From positions 2,155,001 to 2,219,000 of the forward strand of contig CP007053.1 of assembly GCA_000242935.3 (NCBI GenBank): a stretch of 64,000 nt of DNA, given 5' to 3'. Below are positions 43,801 through 51,254 of the stretch, piece by piece. The position numbers and the translations under genes were made by a program. The notes under the pieces are model-generated. The model had not been told where the DNA came from, did not search any database, and was given only the letters and a program-made list of their open reading frames with translations. Position 1 is the first letter of the stretch. Every line of letters starts with the position of its first letter. This DNA is from Opitutaceae bacterium TAV5 (GTDB lineage Bacteria; Verrucomicrobiota; Verrucomicrobiia; Opitutales; Opitutaceae).

Positions 43801-45012
43801 ATCGATGGCGCGGTTGCCATCGGTTTCCCAGCCAAGGAAAGATGCCACCTCGGGAACGCGAACATCCTGCCATGAGGCGAAAGCGGAACGCCATTTTTCG
43901 TTAAGGATTTCGAGCGTGGTGTATTTTTTTAAAAGATACCTTCGGAAGGTGGCGTCGGCAAACGGTCCATACTCCAGGAAGAAATCGTGCTGACCGTGTT
44001 TAACCTCGCCGCTTGGCTCAAGATAGCTGACGACATTGGGGAGGCGCGAGGTCTGGCGCACGGTTTCCTGAAGCAGGCCATACTCCCAGTCGCGAGCGGT
44101 GGTGGCGCTCCACGAGAGCGCGCCTTGCGCGCCGTTGGTGGGATCTCCCACCTTGCGGTAGTTGCCGGAAAAATCGGGCATCTTCATCATGGTCTGCTCG
44201 CGAAACCGGTCCATGCTCATCTGGGCGGAGGAGCCGTAGCCGGTTCCGCCCGTGATGTTGATCCCGACCGGGAGTTGTCTTTCGGCGGCGGCGTAGAGGC
44301 CCCAATCCCAGAACGGGTGCTGGTCGATGCCCTGGGCGGCATCGTTGGTGTTGGGGCGCGCCCAGAAAACAAAGCCGAGGCGTCCCTTCCCGGCTGCGTA
44401 ACGAAACTCATCCATGAACTTGTAGTCGGCAGCCGCAGTGTTTTCCGGGAGCTCCCAAGCGCGGTAGTAAAAGCGAAAGCCGAACTTGTCCCAGCGATCC
44501 AGATACATCGGCACTTCGACCTCGGGTTCGGAGAATGCGGTGCGCGGGTCGATGGTAGTGCCATTTTCGAGCAGCGTCTTGAGCTGTCCGGCGTCGGAAG
44601 CGGCGAGGATGCTGACGCATGCGCCGGTGCGAAAGGCGGCGATGGCGCCCTGGTCACCGATGAGGGCGGCGCACGTGCTTGCGTCGTTACCGAGACGGAT
44701 GTCGGTCACACCGGGCAAGAGGCGCAGGTCGGAGAGATATTTGGCGTGAAGCAGCGCGGCCTTGGACTCGTCCTCGCAGGAGATTTCCAGAACGCTGCCC
44801 GAAAACGGAGCGATGGCGGACCAGGCCGTGCCCGAGACTGTGCCGTAACCACGCAGGGCGACAGGAGGATACTCCGCGTCCTTGCTCAGGACAGAAGGCA
44901 GGACCAGCGTTGGCGCGGCGCCTGACCTGGCGGTCTTCAGGAGCGATTCTCCGTGAGCCGCGATTCCGGCCAAAACACAAATGAGGGAGATGCTGACAAG
45001 GCGTGGTTTCAT
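40885..45012 (-). CDS. Giant secreted GH42-like hydrolase with GH2-type sugar-binding domains
   Basis: An exported protein of 1375 residues; ATG 45012 gives MKPRLVSISLICVLAGIAAHGES. A TIM-barrel part similar to GH42 beta-galactosidases begins near residue 170; VVSYLEPSGEV holds a candidate acid/base Glu, and FRRYLLKKYTTLEILNEKWRSAF is typical of GH42. A GH2-type jelly roll (AIDLAGTWRIGYEP to YLSSIPPQ) is then inserted, after which barrel-like sequence resumes (WADFHDWMIQTRIDTLRRGM, SLEPGEPARD). Next comes a GATase-like domain (YSVIIDTSTAIMDEPLVSAIERYVRAGGTF), and two more jelly rolls end the protein. It heads the locus E minus-strand operon. Substrate is unknown. Confidence 0.75.
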   Translation of the reverse strand: MKPRLVSISLICVLAGIAAHGESLLKTARSGAAPTLVLPSVLSKDAEYPPVALRGYGTVSGTAWSAIAPFSGSVLEISCEDESKAALLHAKYLSDLRLLPGVTDIRLGNDASTCAALIGDQGAIAAFRTGACVSILAASDAGQLKTLLENGTTIDPRTAFSEPEVEVPMYLDRWDKFGFRFYYRAWELPENTAAADYKFMDEFRYAAGKGRLGFVFWARPNTNDAAQGIDQHPFWDWGLYAAAERQLPVGINITGGTGYGSSAQMSMDRFREQTMMKMPDFSGNYRKVGDPTNGAQGALSWSATTARDWEYGLLQETVRQTSRLPNVVSYLEPSGEVKHGQHDFFLEYGPFADATFRRYLLKKYTTLEILNEKWRSAFASWQDVRVPEVASFLGWETDGNRAIDLAGTWRIGYEPSVAGQNTEAPGWSQITMGSSLVPTKGAPDEWFAENFDDSAWPQVRAPGDDIVMLLPKRPAVYRRDIDVSEDWLSAPANRRVWLYIWDLNLAHRDHLAVALNGELTGRAGYASSVPQFNHWGALEVTGKLKAGRNQITLRLPKGFLGYKVYLSSIPPQTYPSSDMAWNARWADFHDWMIQTRIDTLRRGMEMIRAVDKERQIVLMAPDSALDGIKKLALGYGGNFHNTGWMGTVWGDMLPAVMRGARLPFSLEPGEPARDRTGFRQLVGRYSTEGLQGIDYFIHIGSVLWNPEIKAQFEEDLPVLKLLGKYHGPAARVAALYSDRSAGLTSWPWGAGNPVSNKAPDINIGSGYWSWNIRANLQGVFESDALTESSFFASANEEADADRYSVIIDTSTAIMDEPLVSAIERYVRAGGTFVTFGQTGRHTSTQANAWPIARLTGFRVTGIDSRKPGTDEKTFRSLTPAPGQDVFVDDWSAMPANGLTLQPVVPDAKPLMLWPDGSTAIGMRSLGQGLVVQVGCKFSSDGIPDRIEPAASTHRPFRNTTQSQNDALTRLLTRLLEWRGVPRLPYRLEPAQDSIIVRHFVSNNGLHNVWMLWNRNPAESFDIQLVLPGNPTVGTAFDVKAGRNLPVSGNRIRMVLRPLETRGFLTPRHAITNAASSWFALQRSWWRGTTPAPKEATLPAPDEAISRNLGRDWAFRPLQAGEDGAAFSGIGIDDKDWERMRFGIWTPLGHSGVKHAVFRKTFTIPAAWNDGEISLWIMSIWSGHTFRDQARVWLDGKLIRDWSPNGLEGFLSPGVMLPGSEHTLAVEIRGRGDVAGAAGAPWLAYAPNPAGTIDLSGEWIPTQDALHPASPVTLPGTVTAFTLRRTVQLPEDLAGKGVSLRVDADGPLAGIIVNGRLVRRFHHNIGKRWTLDLTPWVRPRSANTLELFAWGGAGRLSIRALTLDIHEKTITRPDHE

Positions 45013-45164
45013 GGATTTGCAGGGGGATTCCGTGAGACCGAAGTGGAAACTGGATACATCGTGACAGGGTAAATGAGCCGGCTGGAAAACAGGTGATGAA
45101 GGGGGAGGAGCTTTTCCCAAAGGGTTTTGAAGTATCACAGAATGCAAATGTGGAAATTTTAATG

Positions 45165-45216
45165 AGTCAATTGTTTTTCTTGATTCAATTGACTTTTTGA
45201 AGTCTTGTTTTATATA
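45165..45216. promoter_or_regulatory. Bidirectional promoter-operator between the GH42-like and GntR-type genes
   Basis: Perfect nine-base inverted arms AGTCAATTG (45165-45173) and CAATTGACT (45186-45194) are 12 bases apart. Each arm contains TTGACT facing outward. On the plus strand TTGACT (45189-45194) is followed after 16 bases by TATATA (45211-45216), a good sigma-70 promoter for the regulator gene. On the minus strand TTGACT (45170-45165) would be the -35 of the hydrolase operon, with a weak -10. A smaller repeat GACTT-N4-AAGTC overlaps. The region is strikingly AT-rich. Confidence 0.6.
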
Positions 45217-45306
45217 TGAATTTTATAAAATCTTACTAAAGTATAGAAGGTTAAGAAGTTAAAATCTGATTTATTCATCCTGTTTCAGTGAATTCACTCC
45301 ATCTTT

Positions 45307-46509
45307 ATGCCTGACTCTCCCGCAACCGTTTTCACCGCAGCATCGCTCCCCGTCACCTCCGCCATCGCCGCCGATGCCGCAGCCCGCAAAGCCATCCGGG
45401 GGCAGGTCGTGGTGGAGCGCGTGGAGTCTCCCACCTTCCAGATTTCTGCGCGTGTGCGGCAGATGATCCGCGACGCGCAGTTGCTGCCGGGCATGAAGCT
45501 TCCCACCAACCGCGCGCTGGCGATCGAGTTGGGAGTCGATCCCTCCGCCGTGCAGCGGGCGCTGGCGCAACTCGTGAAGGAGGGGCTCCTGATTCGCACG
45601 CGGCGGGTGGGAACGTTTGTTGCCGAACCGCCGAAAAGCCTCAAGCGCCTCGCCTACTACTACCGCGCCAATCCCGACCCGGCTCTGCCCGGATTTGCCC
45701 GGACTTTCCTTGCGGAAGTCACCCTCGTCGGCCACGCACGCGGCTTCGCCGTCGATGTGTTTCTGGATACGCGCAAGCCGGATGTCTCCTCTGTCGCCCC
45801 CCTTCCCGAGTTGCAACGCCAGGCGCGCGCCCGGCAGATTCAGGGTGTCGTCACCAGCACGGTTTCGGCCGAGGAAACGAAGTGGTTCCTTGGACTGCCT
45901 GTTCCCTACGCGATGATCGGAAAGAGCAAATTGCCGCACACGTTTAACTGGGATCGCGGGCAATTCGTGGAACTCGCCGTGAAACAACTTGCCGCACGCG
46001 GCTGCCGCAAAATCGGGGTGATCTGCTCTCGGGTCATGCATGAAGATCCCGAGGGTGACGACTATCAACTGGGCATGTATCGCGCCGCACACAGGACGCT
46101 CGCAGACCTGGGCCTGGCCGAAAATCCGAACTGGCTGGCCGGCATCCCGCGGGCGAAGGACACCGGTAGCATTAACGGGGACCTGGAGCACGCTGCGTTG
46201 GGTTTTGAACTTTTTAACCGCATCTGGAACCAGCCCGAAAAACCGGACGGCCTTTTCATCTATCCTGACTCCCTGGCAACCGGCGCACTCATCGCCGCCG
46301 GCAGGCACGGCTGCCGCGTCGGCGAGGACCTGCACCTCGTCGTGCATCGCAATGCCGAGATGCCCTTCTTCTGTCCCGACCCGGTGGACTGGCTCGTGGT
46401 CCGCGCCTCCGATGCTGCCGCTGCGCTCGTCGGGCACATCCGCGATCAACTCGCCGGTCGCACAACCCTGAACCGCACGCTGCGAGCTCATATCGAGCCG
46501 CACGCCTGA
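45307..46509 (+). CDS. GntR-type winged-helix regulator with LacI-like sugar-sensing domain
   Basis: A 400-residue chimeric repressor, like AraR of Bacillus in architecture. After about 35 variable residues there is the GntR winged helix (ISARVRQMIRDAQLLPGMKLPTNRALAIELGVDPSAVQRALAQLVKEGLLIRTRRVGTFV; positions about 45-105). The remainder is a periplasmic-binding-protein-like domain with QIQGVVTSTVSAEE, LAARGCRKIGVICSRVM and DGLFIYPDSLATGALIAAG. It is divergent from the GH42-like operon with a paired-promoter palindrome between them, so it is very likely the local and self regulator. Confidence 0.88.
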   Translation: MPDSPATVFTAASLPVTSAIAADAAARKAIRGQVVVERVESPTFQISARVRQMIRDAQLLPGMKLPTNRALAIELGVDPSAVQRALAQLVKEGLLIRTRRVGTFVAEPPKSLKRLAYYYRANPDPALPGFARTFLAEVTLVGHARGFAVDVFLDTRKPDVSSVAPLPELQRQARARQIQGVVTSTVSAEETKWFLGLPVPYAMIGKSKLPHTFNWDRGQFVELAVKQLAARGCRKIGVICSRVMHEDPEGDDYQLGMYRAAHRTLADLGLAENPNWLAGIPRAKDTGSINGDLEHAALGFELFNRIWNQPEKPDGLFIYPDSLATGALIAAGRHGCRVGEDLHLVVHRNAEMPFFCPDPVDWLVVRASDAAAALVGHIRDQLAGRTTLNRTLRAHIEPHA

Positions 46510-46812
46510 CGCGCGCCGCAGTCTCTCACTTTCCTCCTTTCCACGTGACGATTCCCTTCACACACGCATCCGCGTGAATACGGAAACGCTTCGCCTGCCC
46601 TCCGGTATCCGCCCGCCCGCTTCGCCCGCCGAAATTCGCCATCAGCAGGTCGCGCGCTTCACGGGTGAGTATTGTTAAACAACTACAATCCGGATGACAC
46701 GTGGCGTGCCACGTCCACCACGCCTGCCATACCCGCCAAGGCCACGCCCGGTATGACTTCACGGGAGGCAGCGCCGTGCCCGTAACCTTTTCCCGGATCT
46801 CTGCCCGCCCTC
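46510..46812. other. Intergenic region between convergent regulator genes
   Basis: These 303 bases hold no firm gene. A minus-strand frame at 46526-46762 ends in MANFGGRSGRADTGGQAKRF and an Arg/Lys-rich tail, which looks like a decayed C-terminus, but the first half is low-complexity Trp-rich sequence. An AT-rich patch TTGTTAAACAACTA near 46673 contains GTTAAAC-type symmetry. Confidence 0.3.
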
Positions 46813-47706
46813 CTACAAGAGGAAGTGTTTTTCCCGATATACGCTCGGGCTTGTGCCTTCGCTCCGTTGGAACCAGCGGGAAAAGGCATGGATGGAGGGG
46901 AACCCGAGTTGATCCGCGATTTCGGTGATGTTATGCGCCCTGTGCGCGAGAAACTCCCGCGCACAGGCCAGCCGCCGCGCCGTGATGTAGGCATGGGGTG
47001 CGCAACCGAACAATTGCCTGAAATGCCGTGTGAAATTACGGGCCGACATGTGCGCTGCGGACGCCAGTTCCTGCAATGACGGCGGGGTCGACAAGTGTTC
47101 GTCAATGAGGTGTAGCGCGCTCTGCATCCCGGTCCCTGTTTCCACCGCCGATTCGCTCCGGAAACCGTGTCCCGCGGCACCCGGCGCGCCCGGCCAGTGG
47201 CAAAGCGCGTCTGCCAGCGTGGCGCATACGAGCGACCGCCGCGAACTCTCCACCGTTCCGATCCGGTTCAGTTGGCGCAGCGTTTTTACCAGATGATGAT
47301 CGGCGAAGGTCAGTTTGAGAAACGACTGAAAAACGCGCGCCCGCACAGCCTCCCATTGTGGCGACACACGAATCTTGATGCTGAAAATCTCGGCATAAGG
47401 CGCGGCGGGCGTCAGCTCGATGGCGTGTTCCTGCCCGGGATAAAACGCCGCCGCCGTCACACCCTGGACCGGGATTTTTTCCCCGTCGATCACGACCACG
47501 CCGGTCATCCCGATATTCAAATCCAGTTGCAGCACGCCGGAATGGGCATGGGAGGGCACCAGGATTGCATCCTTCAGGCGATGCCAGTGCGCCTGGACCA
47601 GAAGTTGAGGATCCTGAAAGATGCATGCGCCCAGGGACAAAAGGGCGCGTTCGCGCGTTTCCTCAAAACCCTTCCGGTCTCTCAACAGACTCGTTTGGCA
47701 GGACAT
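46813..47706 (-). CDS. AraC family transcriptional regulator
   Basis: A 297-residue regulator. The N-terminal half is a cupin-like sensor (HWHRLKDAILVPSHAHSGVLQLDLN, GVTAAAFYPGQEHAIEL). The C-terminal double helix-turn-helix is complete: PSLQELASAAHMSARNFTRHFRQLFG and ITEIADQLGFPSIHAFSRWFQRSEGTSPSVYR. It follows the enolase-superfamily gene on the same strand after 112 bases and may regulate that operon from its end. Ligand unknown. Confidence 0.88.
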   Translation of the reverse strand: MSCQTSLLRDRKGFEETRERALLSLGACIFQDPQLLVQAHWHRLKDAILVPSHAHSGVLQLDLNIGMTGVVVIDGEKIPVQGVTAAAFYPGQEHAIELTPAAPYAEIFSIKIRVSPQWEAVRARVFQSFLKLTFADHHLVKTLRQLNRIGTVESSRRSLVCATLADALCHWPGAPGAAGHGFRSESAVETGTGMQSALHLIDEHLSTPPSLQELASAAHMSARNFTRHFRQLFGCAPHAYITARRLACAREFLAHRAHNITEIADQLGFPSIHAFSRWFQRSEGTSPSVYREKHFLL

Positions 47707-47818
47707 GTGTGCGGGGGATTACTCACAACGGATGAACCATCAAATGGCCCATAAACGCAAGAATCCCCTGCGGCACAGGATGAAGGAGCGGCAACGAAGA
47801 AAACCGCAATGGCTCCAA

Positions 47819-49273
47819 TTATGAAAGCGACCTGTTCGTCCACGTTTGCAGCGGAGCAAACAACCCTGCGTCCAGGTCGAACGCCGTCCCGAGTCCCTGC
47901 CGGTGCACCGAGGCGCAGGAGATTTCGCCGTTCACGATGCGCACGGCGGGGCATCCGTCATCAAGTTCCTGATACAAGTCGGCGTGGTTTTTCAGCAAAG
48001 GAGTCCGGAGCGACTGGGGAAAATTTGACAGACCGCGAAAATAATGGTGCCCGTTGCGCTCCAGATCGGTGAGCCCCAGATTTTGCGCGACACACAAGTC
48101 CTGCAACAACGCTACCGGACCGATGTTCGTCAGGTCTTCGCCACTGAAGATAAACGCGGCGCCGGCCGCCCTGGCGCGATGAGCCAGCAGGCCGAGATTG
48201 GCCACGCTTTTGAAAACGCCTTTGCAGTTTTTGTGTGTCGTCCCCTCGTAACCGCAAGCGAGCGCCTGCGGCAGCGTGTCGATGGTGGCGTCCGATTCGT
48301 CGATGATCATCCGGGGAATGCGCGAACAACCGTCAAACGCCGCCCGGACGTCCGTCCGGAGGGCGACGTCCCGATGCAGAGGTTGCTCCACGAACAAAAG
48401 ATGATCGAACCACCGCTCCAGTTCTTTCGTCCGCGACAGTTGATCCCAGAAATCGCGAAACGCTTCCATGCTCCGGCAGGATTCGTTGCCATCGAGCGTG
48501 CATTGATACCCGGCCGGGGCGTCGCGCTCCAGCAGGGCGGCGATGCTCGTGAGGCGTTCGATGTTTTTGCCGGTATCATCGCCGATCTTGATTTTGAAAC
48601 GTGAGATTCCGTAACGAAGGATGCAGGCATGCAGGGAAACCGGCAGGCCGTCCGCCGGCCACTCGCCATGCCTCAAATCGTCGTCGGTCAACGCATCGCT
48701 CAGGCCGACGGTGTGTCGCACGATCACGCGACTGGCGGGTTCGCGCGGCAGGATGCCCGCCGGCGCACAGCCCGCCAGTTCCGGGTAAATCCGCCCCAGA
48801 TCAATGCCCGCGCTATTCTCGCGCAGCACGACGGAAAACGGTTTTCCTTCCAACCGGCAAAAGGCGTCCAGCAAAGCCCGTTCGATGAGGGACGCGCCAA
48901 ATGAGGCGAGCAAGGGAGGCCAGCCTCGCGCCTTTGCGCGTCGTTGTTGCTCGTGATAGATTTCCCACCATAACGCGAACAACGTGGTTTCGCCCGACGC
49001 TTCCTCCGCGATCCGGCACGCCTCTGCGACCACGTCCCGCATCTCGCGAATGTCGTCTTGATAGGTGGTGGCGGGATTTTTGGTGAACCACTTGGGCAGC
49101 AAATGATCGGCGGACACGCCCGCCGCCTGCCGCCCGTCCCGTTCCAGTGTCACACGAAGGATGAGGTGCGGCATGCGGCGCATGTCCGCGATGCCGAATC
49201 GAAACGGCATGCGCGTCTCCACGGGATGGATGCAGACGAGCGTTTCCCGGATTTTTATTTTCGGAAGGTTCAT
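47819..49273 (-). CDS. Enolase-superfamily (mandelate racemase/muconate lactonizing type) enzyme
   Basis: A 484-residue cytoplasmic enzyme, longer than the usual 360-420. Superfamily features are a KxK-type base in FKIKIGDD, and three metal-ligand acids on successive strands in CTLDGNES, LFVEQPL and MIIDESD. A second lysine motif THKNCKG follows, where family members keep the other general base. These enzymes abstract the alpha proton of a carboxylate, so an acid sugar dehydratase or epimerase is expected. Its start overlaps the preceding Gfo/Idh/MocA stop by four bases, so it is translationally coupled to it. The exact subgroup cannot be assigned by eye. Confidence 0.83.
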   Translation of the reverse strand: MNLPKIKIRETLVCIHPVETRMPFRFGIADMRRMPHLILRVTLERDGRQAAGVSADHLLPKWFTKNPATTYQDDIREMRDVVAEACRIAEEASGETTLFALWWEIYHEQQRRAKARGWPPLLASFGASLIERALLDAFCRLEGKPFSVVLRENSAGIDLGRIYPELAGCAPAGILPREPASRVIVRHTVGLSDALTDDDLRHGEWPADGLPVSLHACILRYGISRFKIKIGDDTGKNIERLTSIAALLERDAPAGYQCTLDGNESCRSMEAFRDFWDQLSRTKELERWFDHLLFVEQPLHRDVALRTDVRAAFDGCSRIPRMIIDESDATIDTLPQALACGYEGTTHKNCKGVFKSVANLGLLAHRARAAGAAFIFSGEDLTNIGPVALLQDLCVAQNLGLTDLERNGHHYFRGLSNFPQSLRTPLLKNHADLYQELDDGCPAVRIVNGEISCASVHRQGLGTAFDLDAGLFAPLQTWTNRSLS

Positions 49274-50277
49274 GAAGACGGGTGGCGTCCGCTCTCGGCG
49301 GCGTGGGATTGTGAAAGGATTTCGACGGCGGCGGTCATGGTTTTCAGCGCATCGCCAAAGTGCGACGAAGGCAGCCTGCCCGCGCGCATCGCATCGAGGA
49401 ACTCCCGGCTCTTGGCGTGGAAGCCGCCGTAAACATGAATCTGGTCCGAGCCGCTGACCTCGCGGGTGTCGAACTCCACGCCGGTCGTGTCGCCATCGGC
49501 GTGGAGGCGTCCCTTGCCCTCATGCTGGAGTTCGGCGCAGATGCCGGGCGCGTGGATTTCGATGTCGAAAATACGCCGCCCGCTGGTCCAGCTGTTGACC
49601 AGCAATCCGGTGGCGCCGGTGTCAAATTCGATCAATGCCGAGATGAAATTGATGTCAGGCGTGCCGACGCGCCTGGTGACACTCTGGATGCGGATGATCT
49701 CGCCGCCGCAAAGCCAGCGCAGGGTGTCGATCGAGTGCACGCCGTCATCCATCATGTGATCCACGGCGCCGGAAAACGGATCGGAGGCGCATTTGTAAAA
49801 TCGGCACACCGCGTGCACGATCGGACCACGCTTGCGGCATTCATCGTAGAGCTTCACCGCGATGGGCGCGATCCGCCGCTGGAAACCGACCTGTGTGATG
49901 CAGCCGTGTTTTCCCGCCAGATGTGCCAGGTTTTGGGCTTGGTGGAGAGTGAGTCCCAGTGGTTTTTCGATGAACAGGTTGAGGCCGCGTTTGAGGCAGT
50001 CGGTCCAGATGTCATACATGTGATGTGGCGGGCCGACCACATAGACGGCATCGGGCGTTATCTCTTCCAGCATGTCCCGGTAGTTGGTGTGGCGCCGGGC
50101 CACGCCGAACTGGTCGCCGACGAGTTTCAGGCGTTCAGGATTCATGTCGCACATTGCGGCAATCTCGACATCGGGCATCGACACGAGCGACGGATAATGC
50201 ATGGCCGTCGCCAGTTGCCCGGCGCCAATCATGGCAATGCGAAGTGGTTTTCCGGATGCAAAAGTTTTCGGTTTCAT
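49270..50277 (-). CDS. Gfo/Idh/MocA family oxidoreductase (locus F)
   Basis: A 335-residue NAD(P)-dependent dehydrogenase. From ATG 50277 it reads MKPKTFASGKPLRIAMIGAGQLATAMHYPSL, with the Rossmann loop GAGQLA, then AVYVVGPPHHMYDIW and LFIEKPLGLTLHQ with the conserved Lys. DHMMDDGVHSIDTLRWLCGG contributes a candidate catalytic Asp/His pair. It lies between the TIM-barrel gene (19 bases upstream) and the enolase-superfamily gene (overlap of four bases), a tight three-gene operon. Confidence 0.87.
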   Translation of the reverse strand: MKPKTFASGKPLRIAMIGAGQLATAMHYPSLVSMPDVEIAAMCDMNPERLKLVGDQFGVARRHTNYRDMLEEITPDAVYVVGPPHHMYDIWTDCLKRGLNLFIEKPLGLTLHQAQNLAHLAGKHGCITQVGFQRRIAPIAVKLYDECRKRGPIVHAVCRFYKCASDPFSGAVDHMMDDGVHSIDTLRWLCGGEIIRIQSVTRRVGTPDINFISALIEFDTGATGLLVNSWTSGRRIFDIEIHAPGICAELQHEGKGRLHADGDTTGVEFDTREVSGSDQIHVYGGFHAKSREFLDAMRAGRLPSSHFGDALKTMTAAVEILSQSHAAESGRHPSS

Positions 50278-50296
50278 GATTGCTGTTTCGGAGAGA

Positions 50297-51124
50297 TCAG
50301 CGGGGCTTTTGGTTTGAAGTGGCTTCGGCATATTTCTCGGCAAAAACCTCCCGGGCGAAACGGATGTCCTCGGCGATCAACCGGTCTACCGCGCTTTCGT
50401 CACTGTATTCGGCAGTCAGGCAAACCGGCCCCTGATAACCGCGGATCGCCAGTTCACGGGCCACGCGTGGCCATGAAGCCGCGCCTTGCCGGCCCGAGGT
50501 CCAGTAAATCTTCCATGCCGCCACCTCGGCCTCGGGCGGAGATATGCGTTTCCGGTAGGCGTTTTTCAGGTTCACCATCCGCAGGCGCGACCAGACAATG
50601 TCCAGGCCGAGGTCCGGATCTTCGCCATTGAGGGCGTTGTGAGCGGCATCCCACACGGCGGCGAAATGCTCCGGGGAAAAATCCTCAATCAAGCGCAGGA
50701 GCCCCATCGAATGTGAAACCCAGCGGTCGCAGTGATTCTGCACGCCGATCGTCACGCCATGTTTGGCCAAAAGCGGAGCAAGCATCGAAAACTCCCGCTT
50801 CGCATCTGCTTCCGCATCCAGATAATTTTTACCTGCCGGGACAGGCACACAGATGCGAATCAGGGGCACACTCGCCGCCGCTGCGGCCTGGAAAACTGGC
50901 TCCGTTGGCTCGGCTGCGAGGCTGTGAATTTTGAGCCCTTCTCCGGAAAAAATGCGGACGGCCTCCGGCAGCGTCGCCAGCACATTGTCAGGTCGCACCG
51001 GAAACCCGGGCCGGACCGGAAGTTCGATGCCGTCAAAACCGAGTCGTTTGATTTTTCCGGCAAGCTGGGCGAGGGGCATTGCGCCCCAAGGTTTCACGAA
51101 GACTGAAAATTCGGGAAGATTCAT
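50297..51124 (-). CDS. Sugar phosphate isomerase/epimerase-like TIM-barrel protein
   Basis: A 275-residue protein of the xylose isomerase-like TIM-barrel (AP endonuclease 2) family. From ATG 51124 it begins MNLPEFSVFVKPWGAMPLAQLAGKIKRLGFDGIEL. Likely metal and substrate ligands are in GVTIGVQNHCDRW, AAVWDAAHNALNG and LTAEYSDES. It would isomerise or epimerise a ketose or keto-acid sugar. It is the first enzyme gene of the locus F operon, 130 bases after the LacI gene on the same strand. Confidence 0.85.
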   Translation of the reverse strand: MNLPEFSVFVKPWGAMPLAQLAGKIKRLGFDGIELPVRPGFPVRPDNVLATLPEAVRIFSGEGLKIHSLAAEPTEPVFQAAAAASVPLIRICVPVPAGKNYLDAEADAKREFSMLAPLLAKHGVTIGVQNHCDRWVSHSMGLLRLIEDFSPEHFAAVWDAAHNALNGEDPDLGLDIVWSRLRMVNLKNAYRKRISPPEAEVAAWKIYWTSGRQGAASWPRVARELAIRGYQGPVCLTAEYSDESAVDRLIAEDIRFAREVFAEKYAEATSNQKPR

Positions 51125-51254
51125 GGCGCTCCAAGAATATCCGAATACCCCCGCAGGGTCTTTGCCATTACGCGCCAAAAATTCTCCAAACCGGGACAAC
51201 TCGTCCTGGACTGCCTGCGACGGGAGGTTCCGTCCCGTTTTGCCCGCCGCCTGC

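Noticed and set aside
46526-46762. Minus-strand open frame of 78 codons between two regulator genes
   Set aside because: The first half is Trp/His/Cys-rich nonsense and no motif is visible; kept only as a note on the intergenic region.
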